Under the pieces are notes generated by a model. The model saw only the letters and a program-made list of their open reading frames with translations, made no database searches and had not been told where the DNA came from. 64,000 nucleotides of DNA from Fictibacillus phosphorivorans (GTDB lineage Bacteria; Bacillota; Bacilli; Bacillales; Fictibacillaceae), in the NCBI RefSeq assembly GCF_001619875.1, contig NZ_LRFC01000001.1:186001-250000 (forward strand). Direction: 5' to 3'. Position numbers and translations under genes: made by a program. Shown here one piece after another: positions 35,385-43,694 of the stretch. Each line of letters begins with the position of its first letter. The first letter of the stretch is position 1.

Positions 35385-35789
35385 GTGGAAGGTGTAAAAT
35401 TTGTTCCCTATAGTGAAGAGCAGTTTGATGCCATTCAAGAGCTGAACAAGATTGAAGGCTGGACACAGCTCGTTGAACGCAATGAAGAAACAAAAGCCGC
35501 ATGGAGAAATTCGAACGTGGCATATGTCATGTTGAAGGATGAGACGGTAGTGGGCTATGTTCGTGGATTAACAGATGGACATGTTTCGCTGTACATTTGC
35601 GAGATGCTGATTTCAAAATCCTATAGAGGAATGGGATTAGGTAGTGAATTACTAACATTTGTTCATAGCAAGCATCCTCGAACACGCATGGAAATGCTTG
35701 CATCAAGCACATCGCATACTTTTTATGAGTCACAAAGCTTTAGGCCATTCTATGGTTTTCGGAAAACGTTTGAAGAAATTATTTCTTAG
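35385..35789 (+). CDS. GNAT-family N-acetyltransferase
   Basis: The 134-residue protein has the short GNAT core VAYVMLKDETVVGYVRGLTDGHVSLYICEMLISKSYRGMGLGSELLTFVHS and the tail LASSTSHTFYESQSFRPFYGFRKTF. The start is GTG 35385, 9-10 nt after AGGGAG. The acceptor is unknown. It lies 14 nt after the isomerase gene and just before a VOC-protein gene. Confidence 0.82.
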   Translation: MEGVKFVPYSEEQFDAIQELNKIEGWTQLVERNEETKAAWRNSNVAYVMLKDETVVGYVRGLTDGHVSLYICEMLISKSYRGMGLGSELLTFVHSKHPRTRMEMLASSTSHTFYESQSFRPFYGFRKTFEEIIS

Positions 35790-35802
35790 GAGGCGTTTTA
35801 CA

Positions 35803-36195
35803 ATGAGTGAAAAAGTAACGAGTATTGCCCCGATTCAGAGTCACATCAACAACGTATTTGTCCACGTATCAGATTTGAAGAAGTCTGTGGAATGGTATGC
35901 CAAACTTATAGGGATAACGATTGATACGAGTGAAGTGAGCTCTCCTGTTCATAACATTCCAGTGACCGGACAAACAGGGTTGTCTCTTGATGACCACACG
36001 TTTGACCCTTCTTTTCACCGAGCGCCAGGAACAGGACCAATGTTTAATCTATATGCTCCCGACATTGATGCAGCTTATGCAGACATCAAGGAAAAGAACT
36101 TGAACGTTGTACGTGAAATCGAGTGGCACGGAGAAGTGGCTTGGTTCAATGTAGAAGATCCAGACGGAAACGTGGTTATGGTTTGTAATTGCTGA
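35803..36195 (+). CDS. VOC/glyoxalase-like protein
   Basis: This 130-residue, single-module VOC protein reads INNVFVHVSDLKKSVEWYAKLIGI near the start and VAWFNVEDPDGNVVMVCNC at the end, like many small glyoxalase/bleomycin-resistance proteins. The activity is unknown. ATG 35803 follows GGAGG by 9 nt; a longer frame from 35659 overlaps the acetyltransferase gene and is rejected. It is the last gene of the run and is followed by 21-bp arrays. Confidence 0.83.
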   Translation: MSEKVTSIAPIQSHINNVFVHVSDLKKSVEWYAKLIGITIDTSEVSSPVHNIPVTGQTGLSLDDHTFDPSFHRAPGTGPMFNLYAPDIDAAYADIKEKNLNVVREIEWHGEVAWFNVEDPDGNVVMVCNC

Positions 36196-36214
36196 TGTCA
36201 GTAGGAAAGTGTAA

Positions 36215-36319
36215 GTGGAGAGTAAAAATGGCAGAGTGGACAGTAAATCAGCTAAAGTGGACAGTAAAACTCGAAAAGTGGACAGTATTTTTGTAAAAGT
36301 CGTCAGTAAACACCTTTGA
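36215..36319. repeat. 21-bp-period intergenic array D1 (five units)
   Basis: Units start at 36215, 36236, 36257, 36278 and 36299, exactly 21 nt apart. Cores read GTGGACAGTA (three), GTGGAGAGTA and GTCGTCAGTA, followed by A-rich variable bases. It begins 20 nt after the VOC gene stop. Confidence 0.82.
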
Positions 36320-36358
36320 GGCGTCTGGGCATGCAGGCAGTTTATTGTTGGTGAAGAT

Positions 36359-36463
36359 AATCTGTCGGATTTGAAGATTATTTTGTCGGATTGATCAACT
36401 AATCTGTCCAATCTACAACATAATCTGTCCATTTCAGCCAATAATCTGTCCAATTCTAATTAA
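36359..36463. repeat. 21-bp-period intergenic array D2 (five units, opposite orientation)
   Basis: Units start at 36359, 36380, 36401, 36422 and 36443, exactly 21 nt apart, with cores AATCTGTCC, AATCTGTCGG and ATTTTGTCGG. Read on the minus strand they contain GGACAGATT, the same word as array D1, so D1 and D2 face each other across 39 nt. The last unit runs into a terminator stem. Confidence 0.82.
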
Positions 36464-36508
36464 ACTGACCAAAAGGGTACGTAAAGTGCACTTGTGGTCA
36501 GTTTTTGT
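36462..36508 (+). terminator. possible terminator after arrays D1/D2
   Basis: AAACTGACC/GGTCAGTTT stem with a 25-nt loop and short T-run. Confidence 0.55.
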
Positions 36509-36564
36509 GTTTTAAGGAATGCTGAATAATAGTTGCTATAGACTATTGCATCCCTTTTTAGAAC

Positions 36565-36775
36565 TGGCGGGCAGTCCGAAAAGTGGAAGTGGCTCGTTCA
36601 GCCCCGACAAACAAAAGGTGAAGGGGCTAGCAAGGCGCACTTTGCCTTTTAACCCATTTAGCTTTTGATCTCGAGGGGCTAGCCACCACCTACCCCGCGG
36701 AAAGCGAGCACCTGGAGCGGAAATCAACTACTTTAAAGATCATCAATGTTTGCGAAAAAGCCGTGTATTTAAACA
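36565..36775. repeat. GC-rich Bacillaceae intergenic repeat, copy 2 (rearranged)
   Basis: The 3' part, 36693-36770 (CCCCGCGGAAAGCGAGCA, CCTGGAGCGGAAATCAAC and on to GCGAAAAAGCCGTGT), nearly matches 17344-17419 in the catabolic operon. The 5' half differs and contains two GGGGCTAGC direct repeats. It lies just before the M3 peptidase gene. Confidence 0.65.
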
Positions 36776-36842
36776 TTCCATCTATCGAGAATTTTCCTAT
36801 TTGTGGTAAAATTAAGGCAGAACTAGTCGGGAGGGATCGATA

Positions 36843-38516
36843 ATGAACGATCAGAAATTGGAGCTTTTTAAGAAAGAGTTCGAAAATCTTGTAAGCGTTA
36901 ACATAACATCAGTTGAAGACTTAAAATCTTTTTTATTACAGCAAAAGAAAGTGTATGAAAGAGAAGAAGAAAAGATGCTCAGGCATTATATCGCTTTTCA
37001 ATGCCAAAGTGATAGCGATGAAATCAAACAACAATTTGAATACGACCAGCAGCATATCAAGCCTTTGTTTAAAAAATATCAATCTCTACTAGATGAAAAA
37101 GTTTTAGAGTCTCCGTTTCTAGCAGAGCTTCCTGATACCGAATACGGGGAGTACAAAAAGAAACTGAGAACGCAGTTTGCACTTTTTCAAGAAGCGAATT
37201 TAGATATTGAAAAACAAGAAGATGCTCTCGTTAACCAATATTTTGAGATCACAGGGGGATTAACGGCTAACTGGGAAGGAAAAGAAGTGACGATTAGTGA
37301 GCTGTTCACTCACTTTAGAGACACTAACCGAAATATACGGAAAAACGCAATGGAAGCTCTGTATGACCCGATCTTAAAGAAGGAGGAAAAGCTGCAAAGC
37401 ATACTGGACGAGCTTATAGAGCTGCGAATAAAAAAAGCAGAAAATGCTGGATTAAATGGTTTTGCAGATTATATGTTTAAGAAATATTACCGGTTTGACT
37501 ACACGCCTGAAGACTGCACACAGCTTGCTGAATCCATCCGTGAACATGTTATTCCGCTCGCACTTCAACTTCAAAAGGAACATAAAAAAGAGATTGGACT
37601 TGATGATTACAAACCGTGGGATGTTAGAGCGGTGCCTCATAACAGAAAACCGTTAAAACCAGTGGATACGGATGTTGAATTAATCAATAAATCAGCAAAA
37701 GTACTGGCTGAACTTGATCCTGTGTTCGGCTCTCTTGTACATGATATGAATGAAAAGAAACTGTTTGATTTAACAAGCAGAAAAGGAAAAGCGCAAGGTG
37801 GTTTTTGTGAGAACCTGCCAGAGACAGGTCTTCCATTTATTTTTATGAACCTGACAAAGACTGATGGAGACCTCGTTGTTTTCATGCATGAGATGGGTCA
37901 TGCCATTCATGATTTATTAAAGAGAGATCTCGAGTTATATTCGTATAAACAAATCCCCATGGAGTCGGCTGAGCTAGCTAGTATGAGTATGGAACTTTTC
38001 ACAATGAACCGCTGGGATGAGTTCTACAAAACGGAAGAAGAATTAAATCGTGCGAAGAAAGACCAGCTGAAGAGCGCCATAATGAGCCTGCCTTATATTA
38101 TGGTAATCGATCAATTTCAGCACTGGCTCTACAAGCATCCAAATCATACTTGGAAAGAACGCACGAAGAAATTTGGTGAACTGAAAGATCGATACGATGC
38201 ATCGATCATAGATTGGAAGGGGCATGAAGACTGGAAAGAAAAAGGCTGGTTATACACGCTTCACATTTATGAAGTTCCATTTTACTTTATTGAATACGCG
38301 ATCTCTCAGTTAGGGGCACTTCAACTATACAAAAACTATAAAGAAAATCCTGAAGAAACGATTTCCAAGTATAAACAAGCATTATCGCTCGGCAGCTCTA
38401 AACCACTTCCAGAAGTTTATGAAGCAGCGGGAATAAAACTGGATTTCTCGTCAAAAACAATTGCTGAACTTATGGAGTTTGTCGCGAAAGAACTGGATCT
38501 GCTGACTATAAGTTAA
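36843..38516 (+). CDS. M3-family oligoendopeptidase
   Basis: The 557-residue zinc metallopeptidase has the thimet-type active site HEMGH (His349, Glu350, His353) followed by the third ligand in PMESAELASMSMELF. It lacks a signal peptide and so acts in the cytoplasm, where such enzymes trim short peptides. The length fits the M3B oligoendopeptidase group. GGGAGG precedes the ATG by 7 nt. It is a single-gene unit, preceded by the GC-rich repeat and followed by a long non-coding stretch. Confidence 0.9.
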   Translation: MNDQKLELFKKEFENLVSVNITSVEDLKSFLLQQKKVYEREEEKMLRHYIAFQCQSDSDEIKQQFEYDQQHIKPLFKKYQSLLDEKVLESPFLAELPDTEYGEYKKKLRTQFALFQEANLDIEKQEDALVNQYFEITGGLTANWEGKEVTISELFTHFRDTNRNIRKNAMEALYDPILKKEEKLQSILDELIELRIKKAENAGLNGFADYMFKKYYRFDYTPEDCTQLAESIREHVIPLALQLQKEHKKEIGLDDYKPWDVRAVPHNRKPLKPVDTDVELINKSAKVLAELDPVFGSLVHDMNEKKLFDLTSRKGKAQGGFCENLPETGLPFIFMNLTKTDGDLVVFMHEMGHAIHDLLKRDLELYSYKQIPMESAELASMSMELFTMNRWDEFYKTEEELNRAKKDQLKSAIMSLPYIMVIDQFQHWLYKHPNHTWKERTKKFGELKDRYDASIIDWKGHEDWKEKGWLYTLHIYEVPFYFIEYAISQLGALQLYKNYKENPEETISKYKQALSLGSSKPLPEVYEAAGIKLDFSSKTIAELMEFVAKELDLLTIS

Positions 38517-38877
38517 CTAAAATGACAAATATTTAATGAATTTAAATAAATTAAAGGTATTGAGTAAGTTGAATAGAACTATATGGATAAGGCGCACTTT
38601 ATAGAAATTTCTAGGAAGTAAAGAGGTGTCCATAAATTCTTGTCATAACCGGTTGGTGAGAGAGTAATTAGTTGTTTGCCGACAAACCTAATCCGATATT
38701 GAGCCGGACTCTATTCCCAGTGATCAAAGGAGATTGTATGCTGGATTCTCAATAACGAGAGTATAATATGCACGTTTAATCATACGTTAAAGGATTGATT
38801 TTCCTTACAGAGGGAAAATAAAGTTAAATGGCATATTGCATATGGAGCAAATATTCGGATTACGAGGGGTGAAAGGT
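38517..38877. other. 361-base non-coding stretch with hairpins and a minimal ORF
   Basis: Contains a stem ATTAG..GTTTG-CCGA-CAAAC..CTAAT (38667-38692), outer pairings ACCGG/CCGG and GAGAGT/ACTCT around it, an AAAGGAG-preceded five-codon ORF at 38738-38755, and a second hairpin ATTTTCC/GGAAAAT at 38798-38819. It may be a structured leader of the small gene at 38878. I do not recognise a riboswitch class. Confidence 0.4.
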
Positions 38878-39063
38878 ATGAGAAAACCGGATGATGAAAA
38901 ATTATGGGACACTGGCACATCAGATTTTGAAGAAGGCGATAGGATCACCTTTCACAATACCGGACAAGGTGTTGAGAAAACCTATACAGTTAAACGAGTG
39001 AAAGAGAACGGTGACATAGAATTGGTATATTCGGTAAAAAAAACAAGACCGCCTATGCAATAA
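38878..39063 (+). CDS. small hypothetical protein
   Basis: The 61-residue soluble product is beta-rich (DRITFHNTGQGVEKTYTVKRVKENGDIELVYSVKK) and ends PPMQ. ATG 38878 has GGGGTGAAAGG close upstream; an ATG 42 nt earlier has no site. I do not recognise the family. A possible structured leader lies upstream and a terminator follows. Confidence 0.6.
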   Translation: MRKPDDEKLWDTGTSDFEEGDRITFHNTGQGVEKTYTVKRVKENGDIELVYSVKKTRPPMQ

Positions 39064-39082
39064 ATGGAACAGAATTCATAGT

Positions 39083-39118
39083 AAAACAGCTCACAGTTTT
39101 TTGTGGGTTGTTTTTATT
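39083..39118 (+). terminator. rho-independent terminator
   Basis: AACAGCTCACA/TGTGGGTTGTT stem (two G-U pairs) with T5 tail. Confidence 0.75.
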
Positions 39119-39254
39119 TTATATTCCATAAAAAGGATTGTTGAGGCGAATAATTGGATAATAATAATTGAAATGATAAATTATGGGTGTTTATAAGTCA
39201 TGCAGGACGGTTAAATATGAGAAAAACCAGTTTATTTGAGAGGAAGTTTATCAT

Positions 39255-40007
39255 ATGGCACATAAACCATTAATAGGACTTACGAGTACAGTTATGTCCA
39301 TCAACACAATTGAAACACAAAATGAAAATGTGGATACAATCGTTGTCTATAATAAATTTGCAGAAACAGTAAGAGAAGCAGGTGGTTATCCGATTGTTAT
39401 CCCAATGGGAAAGCCCGAAGAAGCTGAATTCTATGCCAACTTGTGTGATGGCATCATCTTTACAGGGGGTGAAGACATCAGTTCGATCACATACGGACAT
39501 GAACCTCATCCAAAAGTTAAAAAGGTTAACAAACATCGAGACGATTTTGAAATTGAACTGGTAAAAAAAGCCCGTGAAAATGAAAAAGCCATTCTAGCGA
39601 TGTGCCGAGGTTACCATTTATTAAACGTAAGCTATGGCGGGACAATTGTGCAAGATGTAGAGAGTGAGTTTTCTGATAGCATCAACCATTTTCAGCAATC
39701 TGCAACTCGGACAGAACCTACTCACACAGTAGCCTTAGAAGAAGACAGTAAACTATATGAAATCGTAGGTGAAAAGGAAGTTGCCGTAAATAGCTTCCAT
39801 CATCAAGCGATTGGGGAAGTCGGAAAAGGGCTTCGAGTGGCGGCTAGAGCGGCAGATGGTGTAATTGAGGCATTAGAGCTTGAAGATAAGAATAAAACAT
39901 TCTTGTTAGGTACTCAATGGCATCCTGAAGAATTGAGACATGAAAATAAAAACATGATGGCAATCATTACAACGTTTATTAAAGAAGCAAGTAAAAATAA
40001 CAAGTAA
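39255..40007 (+). CDS. gamma-glutamyl-gamma-aminobutyrate hydrolase family (class I GATase-like, C26)
   Basis: The 250-residue protein has the class I glutamine-amidotransferase triad: Cys117 in LAMCRGYHLLN, and the His-x-Glu in GTQWHPEEL, with the preceding NSFHHQAIGEVG. It matches PuuD-like hydrolases that cleave gamma-glutamyl amides. The physiological substrate is uncertain. GAGGAAG precedes the ATG. A terminator follows. Confidence 0.88.
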   Translation: MAHKPLIGLTSTVMSINTIETQNENVDTIVVYNKFAETVREAGGYPIVIPMGKPEEAEFYANLCDGIIFTGGEDISSITYGHEPHPKVKKVNKHRDDFEIELVKKARENEKAILAMCRGYHLLNVSYGGTIVQDVESEFSDSINHFQQSATRTEPTHTVALEEDSKLYEIVGEKEVAVNSFHHQAIGEVGKGLRVAARAADGVIEALELEDKNKTFLLGTQWHPEELRHENKNMMAIITTFIKEASKNNK

Positions 40008-40019
40008 TATAAAACAAAT

Positions 40020-40044
40020 CCTCTCTTTCGCGGGAGGTTTTTTT
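40020..40044 (+). terminator. rho-independent terminator
   Basis: CCTCTC/GGGAGG stem, 6-nt loop, T7 tail. Confidence 0.8.
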
Positions 40045-40131
40045 ATGAAGAAGAATGGGGATTTTATACAAAAGGAAACTTTTTCAATCCATAAACGTAA
40101 AGTAACATAGAAACTTTGAGGAGGCTGTCTC

Positions 40132-40464
40132 ATGAACCTTTCGAGACTTTTTAAAATAATAACGGGTGGAATTGAAGCATTTCTAGGCATCCCTTTTTTA
40201 GGAGGAGCTATTATCCTCGCTTCTGCATGGGGGCCGTTGCAATTCATGTTCGTTCTGCATTTAATCACCCTTATCATTTGTATCGTTCAAAAAGAAAGAT
40301 TTACTGGCAGTATATTAGGACTCATTACTTCTGTGGTAGGATATGTGCCATTTGTTGGTATGGCCATGCACATTGTAACGGCTATTGTACTATTATTTGA
40401 TGCTGCGAGAGGGAGCCGCAAAAAGAAAAATGAGCATGTCATCGATGTAAGAAAAGGGTATTAA
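40132..40464 (+). CDS. hypothetical membrane protein
   Basis: The 110-residue protein has three hydrophobic stretches (about 8-32, 36-52 and 58-88) and a basic C-terminus (RGSRKKKNEHVIDVRKGY). I do not recognise the family. GAGGAGG precedes the ATG by 9 nt and a terminator follows, so it is a well-formed single gene of unknown role. Confidence 0.65.
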   Translation: MNLSRLFKIITGGIEAFLGIPFLGGAIILASAWGPLQFMFVLHLITLIICIVQKERFTGSILGLITSVVGYVPFVGMAMHIVTAIVLLFDAARGSRKKKNEHVIDVRKGY

Positions 40465-40484
40465 ATGAAAGTCTAAATAACAAA

Positions 40485-40520
40485 AACTTTCAACCATCTA
40501 GACGGGTTGAAAGTTTTTTA
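40485..40520 (+). terminator. rho-independent terminator
   Basis: AACTTTCAACC/GGTTGAAAGTT stem with T6 tail. Confidence 0.87.
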
Positions 40521-40590
40521 ATTGTTGTTAAGCTTATGGTTATGAGGAATCTTTTTTCGAAGTGATCATGTTTTTGAGGCAGGTGAGAGT

Positions 40591-40977
40591 ATGAAAAAAC
40601 TTCTTGTGTTTGTTTATGGAACTCTTAGAAAAGGTGGAAGTAATGACCACTATTTAAATGAGGCAGTATGTGTAGAGCAAAAATGTTTTACGGAAGGACA
40701 GCTTTACGATACAGGATGTGGCTACCCAGCGTTAATTGTTGAGAAAGGAAAATGGGTAACTGGTGAGTTATATGAGGTCACACCTGATGAATTAAATCGT
40801 TTAGATGGACTTGAAGACTACGAGGAAAACGGATCTAACAATCTCTACGATCGCATTATTGCTAAAATTAGAACATTAAATGGTGAGGTTGAAGCGCTCC
40901 TATACATAATGAAGAAAAAAGAGATGCATTTTTTACCGATTTCAGAGAATGATTGGTTGAAGTATCTTAATACATAA
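40591..40977 (+). CDS. gamma-glutamylcyclotransferase-like protein (AIG2/YtfP type)
   Basis: The 128-residue protein has the substrate loop VYGTLRKGGSNDHYL near residues 8-22, GYPALIVEKGKWVTGELYEVT and the catalytic-glutamate region LDGLEDYEENGSNNLYDR. Such proteins cyclise gamma-glutamyl amines. GAGGCAGGTGAG lies upstream of the ATG. A shared hairpin follows. Confidence 0.85.
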   Translation: MKKLLVFVYGTLRKGGSNDHYLNEAVCVEQKCFTEGQLYDTGCGYPALIVEKGKWVTGELYEVTPDELNRLDGLEDYEENGSNNLYDRIIAKIRTLNGEVEALLYIMKKKEMHFLPISENDWLKYLNT

Positions 40978-40982
40978 ACAAA

Positions 40983-41017
40983 AAAGAGGTTGGCATTTAA
41001 TAGCCAGCCTCCTTTAT
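40983..41017. terminator. bidirectional terminator
   Basis: GAGGTTGGC/GCCAGCCTC stem with A-run before and CTTTATT after, between convergent genes. Confidence 0.8.
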
Positions 41018-41035
41018 TATTATGAGAAATCTTCT

Positions 41036-41263
41036 CTATTTAGCAATCAAGGTATTGATACAATGAACAGCTGAGTCGACGTCATTAAACCGCTGAAGGG
41101 AGTTTGTTTCAATCTGAATCACTTCAAACGATTCATCACCTTTTAAATACTTTACAGAAAAAACGGCGGCGTTGTTTTGACTAAAGGTGTGAGTAATGTC
41201 CGATTCAATATACTGTTTGTTCTGTAAGTTTAATAGAATGGCTTTCACATCGTGTTGGTTCAT
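41036..41263 (-). CDS. small protein, YkuJ/DUF1797-like
   Basis: The 75-residue protein has a helix-strand-helix layout with FSVKYLKGDESFEVIQIE in the middle, which recalls the YkuJ pattern (SVKYF...FEL). The likeness is by eye and short, so the family call is tentative. An AAAGGGG site lies about 9-10 nt before the ATG. Its function is unknown. Confidence 0.55.
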   Translation of the reverse strand: MNQHDVKAILLNLQNKQYIESDITHTFSQNNAAVFSVKYLKGDESFEVIQIETNSLQRFNDVDSAVHCINTLIAK

Positions 41264-41391
41264 GATACATCGTCCCCTTTCTATTATGGGGGAACTTGTT
41301 AGGAACCCAAATAATATTTTCCTTTCTTAACATTTATGCTAACATAAGTATTTTGGTAAGTACAGGCAGCGAAGGTCCTGTTCTTACAAAA

Positions 41392-41838
41392 TCACTGTTT
41401 TTTTATCGTCAAAATGACCTCTACTTCGACATTACCTTTCAATGCCCGCGAAATCATACACGAATTCTCAGCTTTTATGGCGAGTCTTTGTATCATTGTC
41501 GAAATATCTTTTGACGGGTTCTGTTTGATAGTGACGACAGGACGATGAATGATCTTTTGATAAGTAATGACCCCGTTCGTTACATCGACAATTCCTTCAG
41601 ATTCCATCGATAAATCGAGCTTTTCAATCTTACTTCTTTCCATCATGGCAGCTAGCGTAATGATATAGCATGTTGCAGCCGCCCCAAGAAGCATTTCATC
41701 CGGATTTGTGCCAATCCCGGGTCCGTCCATTTCAGGTGGGATCGATACCGCTGTTTGCAGATTCTTCGTCTCAATCTTTCCAGAATCATTTCTGCCACCC
41801 GGCCAATGTGCGGTTAAGTGAAAAACATGTTCTGCCAT
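41392..41838 (-). CDS. OsmC/Ohr-family protein
   Basis: The 148-residue protein fits the OsmC family of thiol peroxidases: IPPEMDGPGIGTNPDEMLLGAAATCYIITLAAMMER holds the first redox Cys, and AIKAENSCMISRALKGNVEVEV holds the second. These reduce organic hydroperoxides. AGAGGTG lies about 9 nt before the ATG. It is transcribed on the minus strand, with the small YkuJ-like gene downstream. Confidence 0.87.
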   Translation of the reverse strand: MAEHVFHLTAHWPGGRNDSGKIETKNLQTAVSIPPEMDGPGIGTNPDEMLLGAAATCYIITLAAMMERSKIEKLDLSMESEGIVDVTNGVITYQKIIHRPVVTIKQNPSKDISTMIQRLAIKAENSCMISRALKGNVEVEVILTIKKQ

Positions 41839-42056
41839 TTACCATTCACCTCTTTTTATCTCTACTTACAGTTTAAAGGATGAGAAGTCATTCGTCACAT
41901 TATGTGTTTATTGCCGTCATTTTGATTAGGAAATAAAGTACGACGCAGCATGGAGAAAAACAAAACACCTTATGGAGGGATCAAGAAATACAGAAAACAC
42001 CCTGTACAAATGAGGAGATTTAGCTAAGGAAATAAATTGTTGAGGGACTGTTCCTC

Positions 42057-42085
42057 ATGTATACTTAATTTTATTAAGTATACAT
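42057..42085. promoter_or_regulatory. 29-bp perfect inverted repeat before the MDR pump gene
   Basis: Arms ATGTATACTTAAT and ATTAAGTATACAT (13 bp each, perfect) flank a TTT centre, 28 bases before the start codon. This is typical of a TetR or MarR family operator over a drug-efflux gene; no such regulator is encoded next to it. Confidence 0.7.
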
Positions 42086-42112
42086 AAGGGTGTAAGGTTA
42101 GGAGATGGCGCG

Positions 42113-43636
42113 ATGGTGCACAAAGAAACGAATTTAAGATTGGTAGTAGCAGGCTTGCTGCTCGGTATTCTAATGGCGGCAATGGATAACACCATTGTTG
42201 CAACTGCTATGGGAACAATTGTTGCTGATCTTGGAGGTTTTGATAAATTCGTTTGGGTTACAGGATCTTACATGGTCGCCGTTATGGCTGGGATGCCGAT
42301 CTATGGAAAACTTTCCGACATGTACGGAAGAAAGCGTTTCTTCATCTTTGGTCTTGTTGTATTCCTTATTGGATCAGCTCTATGCGGACTTGCTCAAAAT
42401 ATGGAGCAGCTGATTGCGTTCCGAGCTATTCAAGGTATTGGCGGCGGGGCACTTATGCCGATTGCTTTTACGATCGTTTTTGATATCTTTCCACCTGAAA
42501 AGAGAGGGAAGATGACAGGTCTGCTTGGAGCGGTATTTGGAACGTCAAGTGTTCTTGGTCCATTGCTTGGAGCATTCATTACAGATGCAATCAGCTGGCA
42601 TTGGGTTTTTTATATTAACGTACCGATCGGTGTTGCTTCGTTCTATTTAATCTTCCGTTATTATAAGGAAACGCTTGAGCACCGTGAGCAGAAAATTGAT
42701 TGGTGGGGAGCGATTACGCTTGTTATCGCTGTCGTTAGTTTGATGTTCGCACTTGAGTTAGGCGGGAAAACGTATGCGTGGGATTCAACACAGATCGTTG
42801 CACTGTTTACCATCTTCACCGTTTTTTTCATTGTTTTCTTTGCAGTAGAGCAAAAAGCATCCGAACCCATCATTTCATTTTGGATGTTTAAGAAGCGCCT
42901 TTTTGCCACATCACAGCTTTTAGGATTTCTGTACGGCAGCACGTTTATCATCTTAGCCGTATTTATTCCCATATTTGTTCAGGCTGTTTACGGTGGCTCT
43001 GCAACAAGTGCAGGTTTGGTTCTAACACCGATGATGCTAGGTTCCGTTGCGGGAAGTATGATTGGTGGTATTTTTCAAACAAAGACCAGCTTTCGTAACT
43101 TGATGATCGTATCGGTTATTGCCTATTTCAGCGGAATGTATATGCTAAGTGGAATGACACCAGACACATCTAGGATCATGCTGACATTTTTTATGGTAAC
43201 TGTTGGATTTGGAATGGGATTCTCATTCTCGTTATTACCAGCAGCTACGATTAATAAGATGGAGTTTCGGTACAGAGGCTCAGCAAACTCAACGAATGCC
43301 TTTCTGCGTTCATTGGGTATGACACTGGGGGTAACGATATTTGGTGCACTTCAAAACCGCATGTTTTATGAAAAACTAAAAGAGAACGTAATGGGCTTTG
43401 GCGGGGAAGGTTCAGAGGCTTTTGCAGCCATTGATCCACAAAAGGTGTTTCAAGCAGAAGAGCGCACGAAGATTCCTGCTGATCTCTTAGACGGTATAAC
43501 AGCTTCTATGTCTGACTCTATTACAACGGTCTTCACATATGCACTGATTCCAATTGCTATTTCTGCTATCGTCATCTTGTTTATGGGGAATGAACGAGTA
43601 GAAACATCAAGAAAACCAGAGACAACAACAGATTAA
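42113..43636 (+). CDS. MFS drug-efflux transporter, DHA2 (14-helix) family
   Basis: The 507-residue membrane protein has about 14 helices and the DHA2 signatures LLLGILMAAMDNTIVATAM (motif D1), GKLSDMYGRKRFF (motif A) and AFRAIQGIGGGALMPIAF (motif B), with GAVFGTSSVLGPLLGAFI (motif C, antiporter). It exports hydrophobic drugs or metabolites using protons. TAGGAG precedes the ATG. The palindrome at 42057-42085 probably binds its repressor. Confidence 0.9.
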   Translation: MVHKETNLRLVVAGLLLGILMAAMDNTIVATAMGTIVADLGGFDKFVWVTGSYMVAVMAGMPIYGKLSDMYGRKRFFIFGLVVFLIGSALCGLAQNMEQLIAFRAIQGIGGGALMPIAFTIVFDIFPPEKRGKMTGLLGAVFGTSSVLGPLLGAFITDAISWHWVFYINVPIGVASFYLIFRYYKETLEHREQKIDWWGAITLVIAVVSLMFALELGGKTYAWDSTQIVALFTIFTVFFIVFFAVEQKASEPIISFWMFKKRLFATSQLLGFLYGSTFIILAVFIPIFVQAVYGGSATSAGLVLTPMMLGSVAGSMIGGIFQTKTSFRNLMIVSVIAYFSGMYMLSGMTPDTSRIMLTFFMVTVGFGMGFSFSLLPAATINKMEFRYRGSANSTNAFLRSLGMTLGVTIFGALQNRMFYEKLKENVMGFGGEGSEAFAAIDPQKVFQAEERTKIPADLLDGITASMSDSITTVFTYALIPIAISAIVILFMGNERVETSRKPETTTD

Positions 43637-43678
43637 AAACAGAGCTTGGGGCTATAGCATCCCAAGCTCTGTTTTTAT
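43636..43678. terminator. bidirectional terminator
   Basis: AAAACAGAGCTTGGG/CCCAAGCTCTGTTTT perfect 15-bp stem between convergent genes. Confidence 0.9.
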
Positions 43679-43694
43679 TTAATAGATTAGTGCC

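Noticed and set aside
36049-36453. 134-codon minus-strand ORF across the 21-bp arrays
   Set aside because: Its repeated residues simply translate the 21-bp units (seven codons per unit) and part of the VOC gene; no ribosome site was seen.
41355-41400. Hairpin ACAGG/CCTGT after the OsmC gene as a terminator
   Set aside because: The stem is reasonable on the minus strand but has no T-run, so I did not call it.
41951-42028. 25-codon ORF upstream of the MDR pump
   Set aside because: The product is lysine-rich and could be real, but there is no ribosome site before the ATG and nothing else to support it.
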